Shown: positions 33,961 through 42,954, numbered from the stretch's first letter. The stretch is 64,000 nucleotides of DNA from Sulfurifustis variabilis (GCF_002355415.1 NZ_AP014936.1:62001-126000); one strand, 5' to 3'. The notes: generated by a model not told the origin, from the letters alone. Program-made: numbers and translations.

Positions 33961-34002
33961 CTTATAGGATCAGGGGGGCGTCCAAACCCTGATGCAGATC
34001 AA
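33961..34002 (-). promoter_or_regulatory. FNR/ANR-type activator site and -10 element of the efflux operon
   Basis: Read on the minus strand, TTGATCTGCATCAG (34002-33989) matches the FNR consensus TTGAT-N4-ATCAA at nine of ten positions. TATAAG (33966-33961) is a -10-like hexamer. A start of transcription at 33954 would place the centre of the site at -41.5, the classic class II activation position. No good -35 is visible, as expected for an activated promoter. AAGGA within the -10/start gap could also act as a ribosome site for a longer transcript. Confidence 0.6.
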
Positions 34003-34008
34003 AATCGC

Positions 34009-34212
34009 CTACCGGAACGCGGCGCCCGGCGGTGTCCCCACCGCTTTCAGGATCTTGGCCAGGGGGCAAAAGCCCGTGTAGGCCGACTGCAGCAGGTTGG
34101 CGCCGACGAGCGCGGTCAGCCACAACCAGTACGGACTGTGCACCTGCGCGAGCGCGAGACTCAGCAGGATCATGGCGCCGGCGAAGGCGAGGACCACACG
34201 GTCGATGCTCAT
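34009..34212 (-). CDS. DUF2892 family small membrane protein
   Basis: 67 residues, two hydrophobic helices (about 6-24 and 28-48) and the family signature [21 protein letters not shown]. The same domain forms the membrane tail of YgaP-type rhodanese proteins, linked to sulfur metabolism, which fits the sulfide oxidation seen elsewhere. It lies upstream of the efflux operon. It ends seven bases before the FNR-type site, so the tolC operon has its own control region. Confidence 0.85.
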   Translation of the reverse strand: MSIDRVVLAFAGAMILLSLALAQVHSPYWLWLTALVGANLLQSAYTGFCPLAKILKAVGTPPGAAFR

Positions 34213-34325
34213 GGCGCTTTCCTCCCGGATGGCGGCAACGCGTCGGCAGGAGCCGCAACGCGGATTCCGGGTGCTAATGCGCTCCCGGGCCGCGCATTTC
34301 AACGCGATGACCCCGGCCGGTGTTT

Positions 34326-34739
34326 CTAGAAGGGCTTGAGGACGACCAGAAGAACGACGGCGATCAGGACGAGCACGGGCAGCTCGTTGAACCAGCGGTA
34401 CCACACGTGGCTGCGCCGGTTGCGGTCGTGCCGAAAGTCCTTGAGAAGCCGGCCGCAGTAGAGGTGGTACGCGATCAGCAGGATGACCAGCGCCAGCTTG
34501 GCGTGCAGCCAGCCGCCGGTGAAGCCGTACCCCAGCCAGAGCCACAGACCGAGCGCGACGGTGACGACCGCGCCGGGCGTCATGATGCCGTAGTAGAGCT
34601 TGCGCTCCATGAGCTTGAAGCGCTCGACGCCGGCGGCGTCGGCGGTCATGGCGTGGTAGACGAAGAGTCTGGGGAGGTAGAACAGGCCGGCGAACCACGT
34701 CACCATGAAGACGACGTGGAACGCCTTGATCCAGAGCAT
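34326..34739 (-). CDS. hemJ: Protoporphyrinogen oxidase HemJ
   Basis: A 137-residue, four-helix membrane protein that oxidises protoporphyrinogen IX to protoporphyrin IX. The start [29 protein letters not shown] carries the conserved His and Arg residues. [18 protein letters not shown] and the final helix near [14 protein letters not shown] complete the family. The start codon shares one base with the stop of the DinB-like gene. With hemE and hemW in this window, it shows that heme synthesis is active. Confidence 0.9.
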   Translation of the reverse strand: MLWIKAFHVVFMVTWFAGLFYLPRLFVYHAMTADAAGVERFKLMERKLYYGIMTPGAVVTVALGLWLWLGYGFTGGWLHAKLALVILLIAYHLYCGRLLKDFRHDRNRRSHVWYRWFNELPVLVLIAVVLLVVLKPF

Positions 34740-35236
34740 CAGCGCGCGCCGCGCTGCCGGTAGAACACGAAATCCATCTCGGGGCTGCCGACCCCCAGGC
34801 GCGTGCAGATCGCGCTCACCTGCCCGCGGTGGTGCACCGCGTGCGTCATGATGTGCGTGAGCCCGTCGGCCACCGCCGCCTTTCGGTGCGCGCCGTTCGT
34901 GGCCGTGTATGCCACCTGCCCCGCGAACCACTCGGGCGGCTGTTTGCCGAGCCACGACGCGATGCCGGCGAACTCCTCGAGCGTGGCGCGCTTGAGCCCC
35001 TCCCACTCCTCGAAGAGCACGACGTCGTAGGGAACGGACTTTCCGGAGTCGCCGGCGAGCCGGGCGCGCCAGTTGCGCGTCACGACGAGGATGTGATCGA
35101 CAGTGCGGTGGATGTTGCGAAAGAAGAGCCCGAGGTCCGCCTGGCGCTGTTCCTCGGTGAGGGTATCGAGCGAGCGAAACAGCTCTGCCGACGCCCATCG
35201 CTGGTAGTCGGCCTGTTCAACGAAAAAAGCCTTCAT
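34739..35236 (-). CDS. DinB/DUF664-like four-helix protein
   Basis: 165 residues starting at ATG 35236. The DinB family is a four-helix bundle, often with a His triad binding a metal. Candidate ligands are H in [19 protein letters not shown] (about residue 43-48) and the pair in [20 protein letters not shown] (about 130-140). The function is unknown, possibly thiol transfer or detoxification. Overlaps TlpA by four bases (ATGA) and abuts hemJ, so it is in a tightly coupled operon. Confidence 0.82.
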   Translation of the reverse strand: MKAFFVEQADYQRWASAELFRSLDTLTEEQRQADLGLFFRNIHRTVDHILVVTRNWRARLAGDSGKSVPYDVVLFEEWEGLKRATLEEFAGIASWLGKQPPEWFAGQVAYTATNGAHRKAAVADGLTHIMTHAVHHRGQVSAICTRLGVGSPEMDFVFYRQRGAR

Positions 35237-35844
35237 CGGGGAGGTCCGTTCTCGAGAAACGGCGCCATGATACGGCGGGCCCGCGCGATGTCCAGCTTGC
35301 CGGTCTCGCGGTAGACGATATGCCCTTCCGGGTCGATGAGCAGCGTGGTCGGGATCACCTTGATGCCCGCGAACGCGCCCGCGACACGGCCGTCGACGTC
35401 GAGCGCGACGGGGTACGGCACCCCGCGTTCGCGCACGAAGGTTTGCACCGCGAGCGGCGGGTCGTAGGGCATCGCGACGGCGACCAGCTCCAGACCGCGG
35501 GGCCCGAGCTCCCGGTAGAGCCGGACCAGGTCGGGCAGCTCCTCCACGCACGGCACGCACGTCGGCGACCAGAACGCGATCACGAGCGGGCGACCGCGGA
35601 GCTCACCGAGGCTGATCGTCCGCCCGTCGAGCAGAGGAAGCGGTGTCTCCGGTGCGGTGCGGACGGCGTGGCTCGGGAGCAGCCAGGCGATCAGCGTCGC
35701 GAGCGCCGCGACGAGGGCGAAGACGGCCAGCGGCGATGCACGCTCACGGAGGAACGCGCGCGCGCCGCCGGGTTTCCGGGTCGGTTTAGAAGTGGGTGAA
35801 GAACCCGAGGCTGATGAAATTGAGATCCTCCTGCACGACGGCAT
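35233..35844 (-). CDS. TlpA-like membrane-anchored thioredoxin
   Basis: 203 residues. A basic N-terminus is followed by one helix (about residues 40-58, LAVFALVAALATLIAWLL) and a periplasmic thioredoxin domain with the active-site CVPC (near residue 100) in FWSPTCVPCVEEL and a cis-proline segment KVIPTTLLID. Probably reduces periplasmic disulfides, for example in cytochrome or oxidase assembly. The only in-frame start codon is ATG 35844, which overlaps the end of the beta-barrel gene by 59 bases; the first 20 residues look unlike a normal TlpA start, so the true start is uncertain. Confidence 0.82.
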   Translation of the reverse strand: MPSCRRISISSASGSSPTSKPTRKPGGARAFLRERASPLAVFALVAALATLIAWLLPSHAVRTAPETPLPLLDGRTISLGELRGRPLVIAFWSPTCVPCVEELPDLVRLYRELGPRGLELVAVAMPYDPPLAVQTFVRERGVPYPVALDVDGRVAGAFAGIKVIPTTLLIDPEGHIVYRETGKLDIARARRIMAPFLENGPPR

Positions 35845-36295
35845 ACTCGAGCTCGAGCCCGGACTTGCGTGAGAGCCGGAACCCCACCCCGGCGCCGAAC
35901 GTGAAGTCCCAGTCGTCGCCTTCGAATCCGGTGGCGCCGTCCACGTTGACGTCCCACCAGCCGTAGCCGGCCTTCGCCTTCAGAAACACGTTGCCGGCGG
36001 TACGGTAGGCGAGGTACCCGGCAAGCGTCTCCACGTCCCAGTCGTTTCCCCCGATCTCGCCGTCATCGAACGTGCGCGTGTATTCGCCCTCGACAGCGAG
36101 GGAGCCGTTCGTGTCCTCCATCAGGGTGTAACCGACCAGCGCCCCCAGGTTCGTTGCCTCGTCGCCGCGGTCGGGATCCATGAGGCCGATCTTCGCGCCG
36201 AAATAAAGCGGGTTGCCCGGCTGCTGCGCCTGCGCGGGCGCGTATGCCGTCAAACCGCAAAGGGCGAGGAGCAGTGCTACCGCTGATCTCTTCAT
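35786..36295 (-). CDS. Small outer-membrane beta-barrel protein
   Basis: 169 residues with a signal peptide cleaved after APAQA (about residue 23). The mature part alternates polar and aromatic residues in about eight strands (for instance LYFGAKIGL, AVEGEYTRTF, LKAKAGYGWW, FRLSRKSGLELEYAV) and ends in Phe, the C-terminal signature of outer-membrane barrels. It resembles opacity-type porin-like proteins (OMP_b-brl). A strong Shine-Dalgarno AAGGAG precedes the ATG. First gene of the operon leading to TlpA, DinB and HemJ. Confidence 0.85.
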   Translation of the reverse strand: MKRSAVALLLALCGLTAYAPAQAQQPGNPLYFGAKIGLMDPDRGDEATNLGALVGYTLMEDTNGSLAVEGEYTRTFDDGEIGGNDWDVETLAGYLAYRTAGNVFLKAKAGYGWWDVNVDGATGFEGDDWDFTFGAGVGFRLSRKSGLELEYAVVQEDLNFISLGFFTHF

Positions 36296-36386
36296 GGCGA
36301 TCTCCTTTTCCTGATTTGGCTTCCGTGCGTGGGGACTGGCTGCTTCGTCCTAAGCTAACAAAGCAGGTCGAGGAGCGCCATTGCGG

Positions 36387-37565
36387 TCAAATCACCGCAG
36401 TCGCGGCAGGGGAGGACCGGTCCGGGACGAAGGCCAGCAGCAGGTCGTTCAGGAAGCGACGCCCGAGCTCGCTCGGCACGACGCGGTCGGTGCCCGGCTC
36501 GATCAGCCCCCGTCGCCGCCCCGTCTCCAGGCCGCGGTCCAGGCGGTCGAACGGCAGGCCGGTCCGCTCTTCAAAGAGCGCCGGCGCGAACCCCGCGTGC
36601 AGGCGCAGCGCATTGAGCATGAACTCGAAAACGAGGTCCGGCTCCTCGAGGCGTTGGGTGCTCGCGCGCGCCGCGTCCGTGCCGGCGTGCCGCATGTACG
36701 CCGCCGGGTGCCTGGCATTCGCGTAGCGCCACGTACCGCCCGCCCCGGTGATCTTGGCGTGCGCACCGGCGCCGATCCCGAGGTAGTCGCCGAATTCCCA
36801 GTAGTTCAGGTTGTGCCGGCATTCGCTTCCGTGCCGGGCGTACGCCGACACCTCGTAATGCCGATAGCCGGCGTCGCGCAGGCGCTCCTCGATCGCCTGG
36901 TGCATGCTCGCGACCGCCTCGTCGTCCGGAAGCGGAGGCGGGTGCGCGTGGAAGTACGTATGGGGCTCGAGCGTGAGCTGGTACGCGGACAGGTGGGCCG
37001 GTCCGTACGCGAGCGCGATCTCGATGTCCGCCAGGGCCTGCCCGGCCGTTTGGCCGGGCAGCCCGTACATCAGGTCCAGGTTGAGGTTCCGAAATCCGGC
37101 CGCGCCGGCCGCTTCGGCCGCGCGCCGCGCCTCCTCCGGGCCGTGAATGCGCCCGAGTGCCCGGAGCTTTCCCTCCTCGAAACTTTGGATGCCGATCGAG
37201 AGCCGGTTCACGCCCGCCTCCCGGAATCCGCGGAAGCGATCGAGCTCGACCGTACCGGGGTTCGCCTCGAGCGTGATTTCGGCGGCCGCCGCGAGCGGGA
37301 CGCGGTCCCCGATGCCCGCGAGCAGGCGCGCAATCGAGGAGGGGTGGAACAGGCTCGGCGTCCCGCCGCCGATGAAGATCGTCCGCACCTCGCGGCCGCC
37401 GGCGAGCGTCGCCGCGTGCGCGAGGTCGCGCAGCAGCGCGTCGACGTAAGCGTCCTCCTCGAGCTCGCCGCGCAGCGCGTGCGAGTTGAAGTCGCAGTAC
37501 GGACACTTGCGCACGCACCAGGGCAGGTGCACGTACAGCGAGAGCGGCGGAAGGGGCGCGGGCAT
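36387..37565 (-). CDS. hemW: Radical SAM heme chaperone HemW
   Basis: Binds heme and a 4Fe-4S cluster and delivers heme to respiratory enzymes; related to coproporphyrinogen dehydrogenase HemN but lacks its activity. 392 residues. The radical SAM cluster motif is CVRKCPYC near residue 17-24 in YVHLPWCVRKCPYCDF, followed by IFIGGGTPSLF near 65 and LSIGIQSF near 120. The usual HemW C-terminal winged-helix region is present (LRLHAGFAPALFEERTG). Minus-strand -10 TATAAT (37594-37589) gives a leader of about 17 bases. Confidence 0.94.
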   Translation of the reverse strand: MPAPLPPLSLYVHLPWCVRKCPYCDFNSHALRGELEEDAYVDALLRDLAHAATLAGGREVRTIFIGGGTPSLFHPSSIARLLAGIGDRVPLAAAAEITLEANPGTVELDRFRGFREAGVNRLSIGIQSFEEGKLRALGRIHGPEEARRAAEAAGAAGFRNLNLDLMYGLPGQTAGQALADIEIALAYGPAHLSAYQLTLEPHTYFHAHPPPLPDDEAVASMHQAIEERLRDAGYRHYEVSAYARHGSECRHNLNYWEFGDYLGIGAGAHAKITGAGGTWRYANARHPAAYMRHAGTDAARASTQRLEEPDLVFEFMLNALRLHAGFAPALFEERTGLPFDRLDRGLETGRRRGLIEPGTDRVVPSELGRRFLNDLLLAFVPDRSSPAATAVI

Positions 37566-37588
37566 GGGACCGGGACCGGGAAAAAGCG

Positions 37589-37594
37589 ATTATA
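37589..37594 (-). promoter_or_regulatory. -10 element of hemW
   Basis: A perfect TATAAT on the minus strand, 23 bases before the hemW ATG. Transcription probably starts near 37582. No clear -35 is seen. Confidence 0.5.
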
Positions 37595-37673
37595 TCGCGG
37601 CGGCGGGACGCGCCGTCGCCGGCACCACCGGTCCGCTGCGTGCGCGACCGCGCGCAACTGCGCAAGAACCGGG

Positions 37674-37703
37674 TTGAGACGCGCCCGTGCGCCTTTCTAA
37701 GAT
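37674..37703 (+). promoter_or_regulatory. Promoter of the AraC-Ogt gene
   Basis: TTGAGA (37674-37679), an 18-base spacer, TAAGAT (37698-37703). The start codon follows six bases later, so the mRNA should begin at the ATG. No Shine-Dalgarno sequence. Confidence 0.55.
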
Positions 37704-37709
37704 GCCGCC

Positions 37710-38537
37710 ATGAATCCGACCGATTACGCGCGCGTCGAACAGACCATCCGCTACCTCGACCGCCACTTCCACCGGCAGCCGGGCCTCGCCGAGCTCGCGG
37801 CCCAGGTCCACCTGAGCGAGTACCACTTTCAGCGCCTGTTCCGGCGCTGGGCGGGCGTCAGCCCGAAGCGGTTCCTGCAGTACCTCACCGCCGACTACGT
37901 GAAGGCGCGCCTGCGCGACGCGGCGACCGTGCTGGAGGCCGCCGACGGCGCCGGTCTCTCGAGCGGCGGCCGGGTGCACGAGCTCCTCGTCACGCTCCAC
38001 GCCGTCACGCCCGGCGAGTGGAAGTCGGAAGGTGAGGGTCTCGTCATCCGCTACGGGTACGCGCCCACGCGCTTCGGCGAATGCCTGGTCGCCGCGACTG
38101 ACCGCGGCATCTGCGCGCTGCATTTCGCCCCCGACCCGAGCCAGGCCTCTCTCGACGGGCTGCGCGCACAGTGGCCGCGGGCGCGGTTTGTCGAGCGCCC
38201 GGGCGAGGCGCGGGCGATCGCGCGGCGCGTCTTCGGCTCCGGCGGGGAGCCGCTCGCGCTGCACGTGGGCGGAAGCAACTTCCAGATCAAGGTATGGGAG
38301 GCGCTGCTCACGGTACCGGCCGGGCGGCTCGTCTCCTATGACGAGCTGGCGCGCCGCGCCGGCCGCCCCGGCGCGGCGCGCGCCGTCGGCACCGCCGTGG
38401 GCGCGAACCCCGTCGCCGTGCTGATTCCCTGTCATCGCGTCATCCGCAAGACCGGGGCGTTCGGCGAGTACCGCTGGGGCGACACCCGCAAGAGGGCGCT
38501 GCTCGCCTGGGAGGCGGCACGCGCGAATCAATTCTGA
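37710..38537 (+). CDS. AraC-type regulator fused to O6-methylguanine-DNA methyltransferase
   Basis: 275 residues. The N-terminal part (about 1-95) is an AraC-type helix-turn-helix: LAAQVHLSEYHFQRLFRRWAG. The C-terminal part (about 115-270) is a DNA repair methyltransferase with the acceptor Cys241 in IPCHRVIRKTGAFGEYRWG. It is the Ada layout without the N-terminal Cys/zinc domain of E. coli Ada, so it can remove methyl groups from O6-methylguanine but cannot sense phosphotriesters in the usual way. Likely controls itself or alkylation genes. Leaderless promoter predicted. Confidence 0.92.
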   Translation: MNPTDYARVEQTIRYLDRHFHRQPGLAELAAQVHLSEYHFQRLFRRWAGVSPKRFLQYLTADYVKARLRDAATVLEAADGAGLSSGGRVHELLVTLHAVTPGEWKSEGEGLVIRYGYAPTRFGECLVAATDRGICALHFAPDPSQASLDGLRAQWPRARFVERPGEARAIARRVFGSGGEPLALHVGGSNFQIKVWEALLTVPAGRLVSYDELARRAGRPGAARAVGTAVGANPVAVLIPCHRVIRKTGAFGEYRWGDTRKRALLAWEAARANQF

Positions 38538-38618
38538 ATGTTGAACGCGTAATGCTTGATTCGGTGCGCACCGCGCGCGCTCATCAATTCAACATTCAAC
38601 ATTAAGCATTCAAGATTG
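38535..38618. repeat. Intergenic palindromic repeat, copy 2
   Basis: Left arm TGAATGTTGAACGCGTAATG, GC core near 38563-38587, right arm ATTCAACATTCAACATTAAG. It lies between the converging ogt and eamA genes, starting near the ogt stop and ending six bases before the eamA stop. Confidence 0.8.
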
Positions 38619-38623
38619 CTGTT

Positions 38624-39541
38624 TCAGACGCGCTCCTCGGCCGTGACCACGGCGCGCGGGCGGGCGGTCGACACGAGCACCACCCCGGCCAGGATGACGA
38701 TCATGCCGAGCAGCTGCCGGGCGTCGAGGCGTTCGTCGAGGAGCCACCAGCCGAGGACGACCGCGACCGCCGGATTGACGTAGGCGTACGTGCCGAGCGA
38801 GGCCGGCGTCACCTCGTGCAGCAGCCAGACGTAGGCCGCGTACGCCAGGCAGGAGCCGAAGACGATGAGGTAGAGGAGCGAAGCGGCGCTCGCCGGCGTC
38901 CACCGCCAGTGCGCCGCCTCGCCCTGCGCGAGACCGAGGGCGATCAGGATGAGCCCCGCCAGGAGCGACTGCCACGCCGCCGACATGAGCGGGGCCGTGC
39001 GCGGGCGCACGCGGCGCGCATAGATCGAGCCGCTCGCCCAGGCGACCGATGCGCCGAGGATGGCGAGCTGACCGAGGAAGAGCCCGCGCCCGAACTCGCT
39101 CGGCGGGTCGAGCAGCACCGCCACGCCGAGCAGGCCGATGGCGAGGCCCGTGATCGTGCGACCCCCGAGCGGTTCGCCGCGCGGGCCGAGGGCGCCGAGC
39201 GCCGCGATCCACAGCGCCGTGGTCGCGACGATGAGCGCCGCCTGGTTCGAGGCCACCCATTGTTCGCCCCAGACGACGAGCCCGTTGGCGGTGACGAGGA
39301 GGAGCACGGCGACGATCGCGATCGTGCGCCACTCGCGCGCACCCGACGGCCATGCCTGGCCGGTCAGGCGCGCATAGGCGAGCAGCAGCGCGCCCGCCGC
39401 GAGAAAGCGCGCGCCGGCGAAGAGCGCCGGAGGCAGCTCGGCCACGCCGACGCGGATCGCGAGATAGGTCGAGCCCCAGACGAGGTAGACGATCGCAAAG
39501 GCGGCGGCGACCTTGAGTCGCCAGGACCGGTCGTGGGTCAC
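38624..39541 (-). CDS. EamA-type drug/metabolite transporter
   Basis: 305 residues from GTG 39541, whose GTGA overlaps the rdgB stop. Ten hydrophobic helices in two EamA repeats: [19 protein letters not shown] opens the first and [15 protein letters not shown] starts the second half. It is likely an exporter of amino acids or other metabolites, but the substrate is unknown. Translational coupling to rdgB is seen directly. Confidence 0.88.
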   Translation of the reverse strand: MTHDRSWRLKVAAAFAIVYLVWGSTYLAIRVGVAELPPALFAGARFLAAGALLLAYARLTGQAWPSGAREWRTIAIVAVLLLVTANGLVVWGEQWVASNQAALIVATTALWIAALGALGPRGEPLGGRTITGLAIGLLGVAVLLDPPSEFGRGLFLGQLAILGASVAWASGSIYARRVRPRTAPLMSAAWQSLLAGLILIALGLAQGEAAHWRWTPASAASLLYLIVFGSCLAYAAYVWLLHEVTPASLGTYAYVNPAVAVVLGWWLLDERLDARQLLGMIVILAGVVLVSTARPRAVVTAEERV

Positions 39542-40152
39542 TCGCGTCCCGGCGCCAGGACAGCGACGAGCTGGCGCAGCGCCTGGCCGCGGTGCGAAAG
39601 CCGGTTCTTCTCTTCGGGCGCGAGCTCGGCGGCCGTGCACCCGTGCGTGGGGACGAAGAACACGGGATCGTAGCCGAAACCGTTCGCGCCGCGCGGGGCG
39701 CGGGTGATCCGGCCCTCCCACGTGCCCTGGACGATGAGCGGAGTGGGATCGTCGGCGTGGCGCAGGTACACCATCAGGCACTGGAAGCGCGCGGTGCGCC
39801 GGGCGTCCGGCACCTGTTCGAGCTGCTCGAGCAGCTTGCGCAGGTTGGCCGCGTCGCCGGCGCCCGGTCCGGCGTAGCGCGCCGAATAGATGCCCGGGGC
39901 GCCCTCGAGCGCATCGACCTCGAGCCCGGAGTCGTCGGCGACGGCCGGCAGCCGCGCGTGGCGCGCGGCATGGCGGGCCTTGAGGATCGCGTTCTCGACG
40001 AAGGTGAGGCCGGTCTCCTCGACGTCGGTCACGGCGAACTGCGACTGCGGGACGACCTCGAGGTCGTGACCGGCGAGCATCTGGTTGATCTCGCGCACCT
40101 TGCCCGCGTTGCTGCTCGCGAGCACGATCCGGCGGGTCACGGCTCGTCGCAC
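39538..40152 (-). CDS. rdgB: XTP/dITP diphosphatase (RdgB/HAM1 family)
   Basis: Removes non-canonical purine nucleotides (ITP, XTP) from the pool. 204 residues from GTG 40152; the GTG at 40140 ([14 protein letters not shown]) is an equally good start. Motifs: [11 protein letters not shown] (about residue 12), [16 protein letters not shown] (about 48), [22 protein letters not shown] (about 70) and the C-terminal [11 protein letters not shown] and SHRGQAL. It lies between rph and eamA, the typical rph-rdgB order. Confidence 0.94.
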   Translation of the reverse strand: MRRAVTRRIVLASSNAGKVREINQMLAGHDLEVVPQSQFAVTDVEETGLTFVENAILKARHAARHARLPAVADDSGLEVDALEGAPGIYSARYAGPGAGDAANLRKLLEQLEQVPDARRTARFQCLMVYLRHADDPTPLIVQGTWEGRITRAPRGANGFGYDPVFFVPTHGCTAAELAPEEKNRLSHRGQALRQLVAVLAPGRE

Positions 40153-40198
40153 CGGGATGTGCGAGCTGAAACAGCGCGAGGACCGGCCTTTTTCGACA

Positions 40199-40918
40199 TC
40201 ATTTTTGCCCCAGCGCCTGCCGCTGATGCGCGAACAGTTCGCGGATGCCCTTCTCCGCGAGCGCGGTCATCGCCTCGAGCTGCGCGCGCGAGAACGTGCC
40301 GCGCTCGGCGGTGCCCTGGACCTCGATGAACCCGCCGCCTTCGCTCATCACGTAGTTCGAGTCCGTGTCGGCGCTCGAGTCCTCGATGTAGTCGAGATCG
40401 AGGATCGGCGCGCCCTCGCGGATGCCGACGGAGACGGAGGCCACCAGGTGCAGCAGCGGGTTCGCCGCGAGTCCCTTCGCGCCGCGCAGGTGGTCGAGCG
40501 CGTCGACGAGCGCGACGCACCCGCCCGTGATCGAGGCGGTGCGCGTGCCGCCGTCGGCCTGGATCACGTCGCAGTCGACCGTGAAGGTGCGCTCGCCGAG
40601 CTTCGTGAGATCGACCATGGCGCGCAGGCTCCGGCCGATCAGCCGCTGGATCTCCATGGTGCGCCCGCCCTGCTTGCCCTTCGCGGCCTCGCGCTGGGTG
40701 CGCTCCTTGGTGGCGCGCGGGAGCATGCCGTACTCGGCCGTGATCCATCCCTGGCCCTTGCCCTTGAGGAAGGGCGGCACCTTTTCCTCGACGCTCACGT
40801 TGCATACGACGCGCGTCTCGCCGAACTCGATCAGCACCGATCCCTCGGCGTGGCGCGTGAATCGGCGGGTAATGCGTATGGGGCGCAGCTCGTCGCTCGC
40901 GCGTCCGCTCGGTCGCAT
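40199..40918 (-). CDS. rph: Ribonuclease PH
   Basis: Trims tRNA 3' ends by phosphorolysis. 239 residues. Phosphate-binding and core motifs: [13 protein letters not shown] (about residue 33), [20 protein letters not shown] (about 75), [12 protein letters not shown] (about 117) and [15 protein letters not shown] (about 175). Full length. A minus-strand -10 TAGAAT (40954-40949) precedes it by 30 bases and follows a perfect 8-base hairpin (40957-40975) at the end of the PP2C gene. Confidence 0.95.
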   Translation of the reverse strand: MRPSGRASDELRPIRITRRFTRHAEGSVLIEFGETRVVCNVSVEEKVPPFLKGKGQGWITAEYGMLPRATKERTQREAAKGKQGGRTMEIQRLIGRSLRAMVDLTKLGERTFTVDCDVIQADGGTRTASITGGCVALVDALDHLRGAKGLAANPLLHLVASVSVGIREGAPILDLDYIEDSSADTDSNYVMSEGGGFIEVQGTAERGTFSRAQLEAMTALAEKGIRELFAHQRQALGQK

Positions 40919-40948
40919 GGGGGTTACCTGCTGGGTTGGACGGGGCGG

Positions 40949-40975
40949 ATTCTAGCGCACGGCCGTCGGCCGTGC
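40949..40975 (-). promoter_or_regulatory. Hairpin and -10 element between PP2C and rph
   Basis: GCACGGCC (40957-40964) pairs with GGCCGTGC (40968-40975) around a 3-base loop just after the phosphatase stop; TAGAAT (40954-40949) on the minus strand follows at once. The hairpin has no T-run. It could separate the two transcription units or act as a protein site overlapping the rph promoter. Confidence 0.45.
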
Positions 40976-40979
40976 CCGG

Positions 40980-41918
40980 TCAGCCCTTGGACTCCAGGCG
41001 TCGCAGGTATTCCTCGAGCTCCTGGATCTCGCTTTCGATGCGGTCCTGGCGCTTGGCGCCCGCCGGCGCGGCCGGGCGCGGGGAGCGCTGCGCGGCGACC
41101 TTGGCGGCCGCGCCGCGCCAGAGCTGCGCGGCGTCGACCTGCGCGGGCCGCGGCGGCTGGAGCGGCAGGCTTTTCGTGAGGCGGTCCTCCCAGCGCAGGC
41201 AGACGGCGCTCACGTTGTCGCACGCGTCCCCCATGCGCTTCTCCGCGGCGAGCACCATCTCCTCGACCGCCTCGTCCACGCGCGGCCGGCGCAGCGCCGC
41301 GGCGATCTCCTCGGCGCGCAGCGCCTCCCACAACCCGTCGCTGCACAGGAGCAGCACGTCGCCCGTGTGCAGCGCGACCTCGTCGCCCAGGCTGATGCGC
41401 GGCGGCGACGGCCCGCCGACCGAGCGCAGCAGCAGGCTCTTGCGCGGATGGTTGGCCATCTCCTCTTCCGTGATCACGCCGTCGCGCCGCAGCTCCTCGA
41501 TGGTCGTGTGATCCTCGGTCCGCACGAGCAGCTTGCCGTCCCGGAAGTGATACAGGCGGCTGTCGCCGACGTGCGCCCAGTAGGCGTAGCCGTCCTGCAC
41601 GAGGCAGACGACGCAGGTGGTGCGCGCCTCGAGCGGCGGGACGTGCATCTTCGCGCGCGCGGCCACCGAGCCGTGCGCCTTGAGAATCGTGAGCGCGAGG
41701 AAGGAGAAGGGATCGGACAGTCGCGGCTGCTTCACGCCCTGGAAGACCCGCAGCACCGTCTCGACCAGCGTCTGCGAGGCGAGCTCGCCGCCGCTGTGGC
41801 CCCCGAGTCCGTCCGCGACGACGAGGAGCACCGCGTTGTCGCGTTCGGCCGTGCCCACCCGGTCCTCGTTGGCCGCGCGGCCGCCGCCGACGGAGAGCTG
41901 CGCGAGCTGGTACTTCAT
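40980..41918 (-). CDS. PP2C-family serine/threonine phosphatase
   Basis: 312 residues. Metal-binding aspartates of the PPM fold are visible in RAANEDRVG (about 17), VVADGLGGHSGGE (about 35), HVGDSRLYHFRDGKL, LLCSDGLWEAL and GDACDNVSAVCL. The C-terminus (about 260-312) is a charged tail with a predicted coiled coil (RIESEIQELEEYLRRLESKG). The ATG overlaps the kinase stop (ATGA), so phosphatase and kinase are made together, the usual reversible phosphorylation pair. Confidence 0.92.
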   Translation of the reverse strand: MKYQLAQLSVGGGRAANEDRVGTAERDNAVLLVVADGLGGHSGGELASQTLVETVLRVFQGVKQPRLSDPFSFLALTILKAHGSVAARAKMHVPPLEARTTCVVCLVQDGYAYWAHVGDSRLYHFRDGKLLVRTEDHTTIEELRRDGVITEEEMANHPRKSLLLRSVGGPSPPRISLGDEVALHTGDVLLLCSDGLWEALRAEEIAAALRRPRVDEAVEEMVLAAEKRMGDACDNVSAVCLRWEDRLTKSLPLQPPRPAQVDAAQLWRGAAAKVAAQRSPRPAAPAGAKRQDRIESEIQELEEYLRRLESKG

Positions 41919-42859
41919 CCCGCCCGCTTCGCGAGCCACGACAGCCCCAGGCGGCCGAGCAGGCCCGCCGGCGGCTCGGTCTCCGGCGCCGGTTCCCGGG
42001 CCAGGAAATCGAGGAGCTGCTGCACGTTCTGGGGCCGCTCGAGCTGGTCGACGCGCAGGCACCAGTCCACGGCCTCGAGCAGGGGGCGCGAGTAGTGGCG
42101 CGCGAACTTCTTCGCGGCGGGCTTGAGCGCGTCGCGCTCGGCGCGCCTGGTCGCCGGCAGCGGCGCCTTGCCGCTCATGCAGGTCCAGATCGACGCGCCG
42201 ATGGCGTAGAGGTCGGTCCAGGGTCCCAGGTGCCCGCGCCGATGCTGCTCGATCGGCGCGTAGCCGAGGGTGAGGGTGTGCGGCGCCTGCACGCGGTTCT
42301 CGCGGTACGCCGGCTGCGCCGCGCCGAAGTCGAGCAGCAGCGGCTTGCCGCCGGGACGCAGAAAGATGTTCGCCGGTTTAATGTCGAGGTGCAGCAGGTG
42401 GTGCGCGTGCAGCTCGCGCAGCCCGAGCAGCACCCCCGTGAACACCGAGCGGATGAATTTTTCGGGCAGCCGGCCGTAGCGCTTGACGTACCAGCGCAGG
42501 TCCTTGCCCTCCTCGTGCTGCATCACGATGTAGACCGTGTTGTTGTCGCGGAAGAAATCGATCACCTGCACGATGCTCTCGTGCCGGATCTTGGCGAGCA
42601 CCGCGGCCTCCTCGAAGAAGCGCTTGATGCCCTGCCTGAACGTCGCGTTGGTCTCCGCCGACAGGCTCTGCACGCTGACGTCCTCCGCGCGCTTGGCCTG
42701 GTTGCCGGGCAGGTACTCCTTGATCACGACGGGGCGGTTCTGCGCCGTGTCGTGGGCGAGATAGACGATGCTGAAACCGCCGCCGCCGAGCGGGCGGACG
42801 ATGCGGTACTGGCGAAGCTCGTGCCCCGCCGGAAGTGCGTTTGTGATGTCGATTTCCAT
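41915..42859 (-). CDS. Eukaryote-like serine/threonine protein kinase
   Basis: 314 residues, all kinase. Gly-rich loop LGGGGFSIVYLA (about 23), the Lys in VVIKEYLPG (about 47), catalytic HLDIKPANI (about 157), and DFGAA replacing the usual DFG-x-A (about 177). GYAPIEQ serves as the activation-segment end. No PASTA repeats or membrane segment, so it is cytoplasmic. The HLD rather than HRD motif marks a non-RD kinase. First gene of the kinase-phosphatase pair, divergent from yicC. Targets unknown. Confidence 0.9.
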   Translation of the reverse strand: MEIDITNALPAGHELRQYRIVRPLGGGGFSIVYLAHDTAQNRPVVIKEYLPGNQAKRAEDVSVQSLSAETNATFRQGIKRFFEEAAVLAKIRHESIVQVIDFFRDNNTVYIVMQHEEGKDLRWYVKRYGRLPEKFIRSVFTGVLLGLRELHAHHLLHLDIKPANIFLRPGGKPLLLDFGAAQPAYRENRVQAPHTLTLGYAPIEQHRRGHLGPWTDLYAIGASIWTCMSGKAPLPATRRAERDALKPAAKKFARHYSRPLLEAVDWCLRVDQLERPQNVQQLLDFLAREPAPETEPPAGLLGRLGLSWLAKRAG

Positions 42860-42954
42860 GGGTGATCCGCGCCGGACGTCCGTGGCGCTACCCTAAGTAT
42901 AGGAAGCCCGCACGGGTGCGCCGGTGGTCGGTTTTGTCGCTCCGGAAATCCGTT

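Noticed and set aside
36296-36386. A promoter or small gene between hemW and the barrel gene
   Set aside because: Only the barrel Shine-Dalgarno was identifiable; no clear -10/-35 or open frame.
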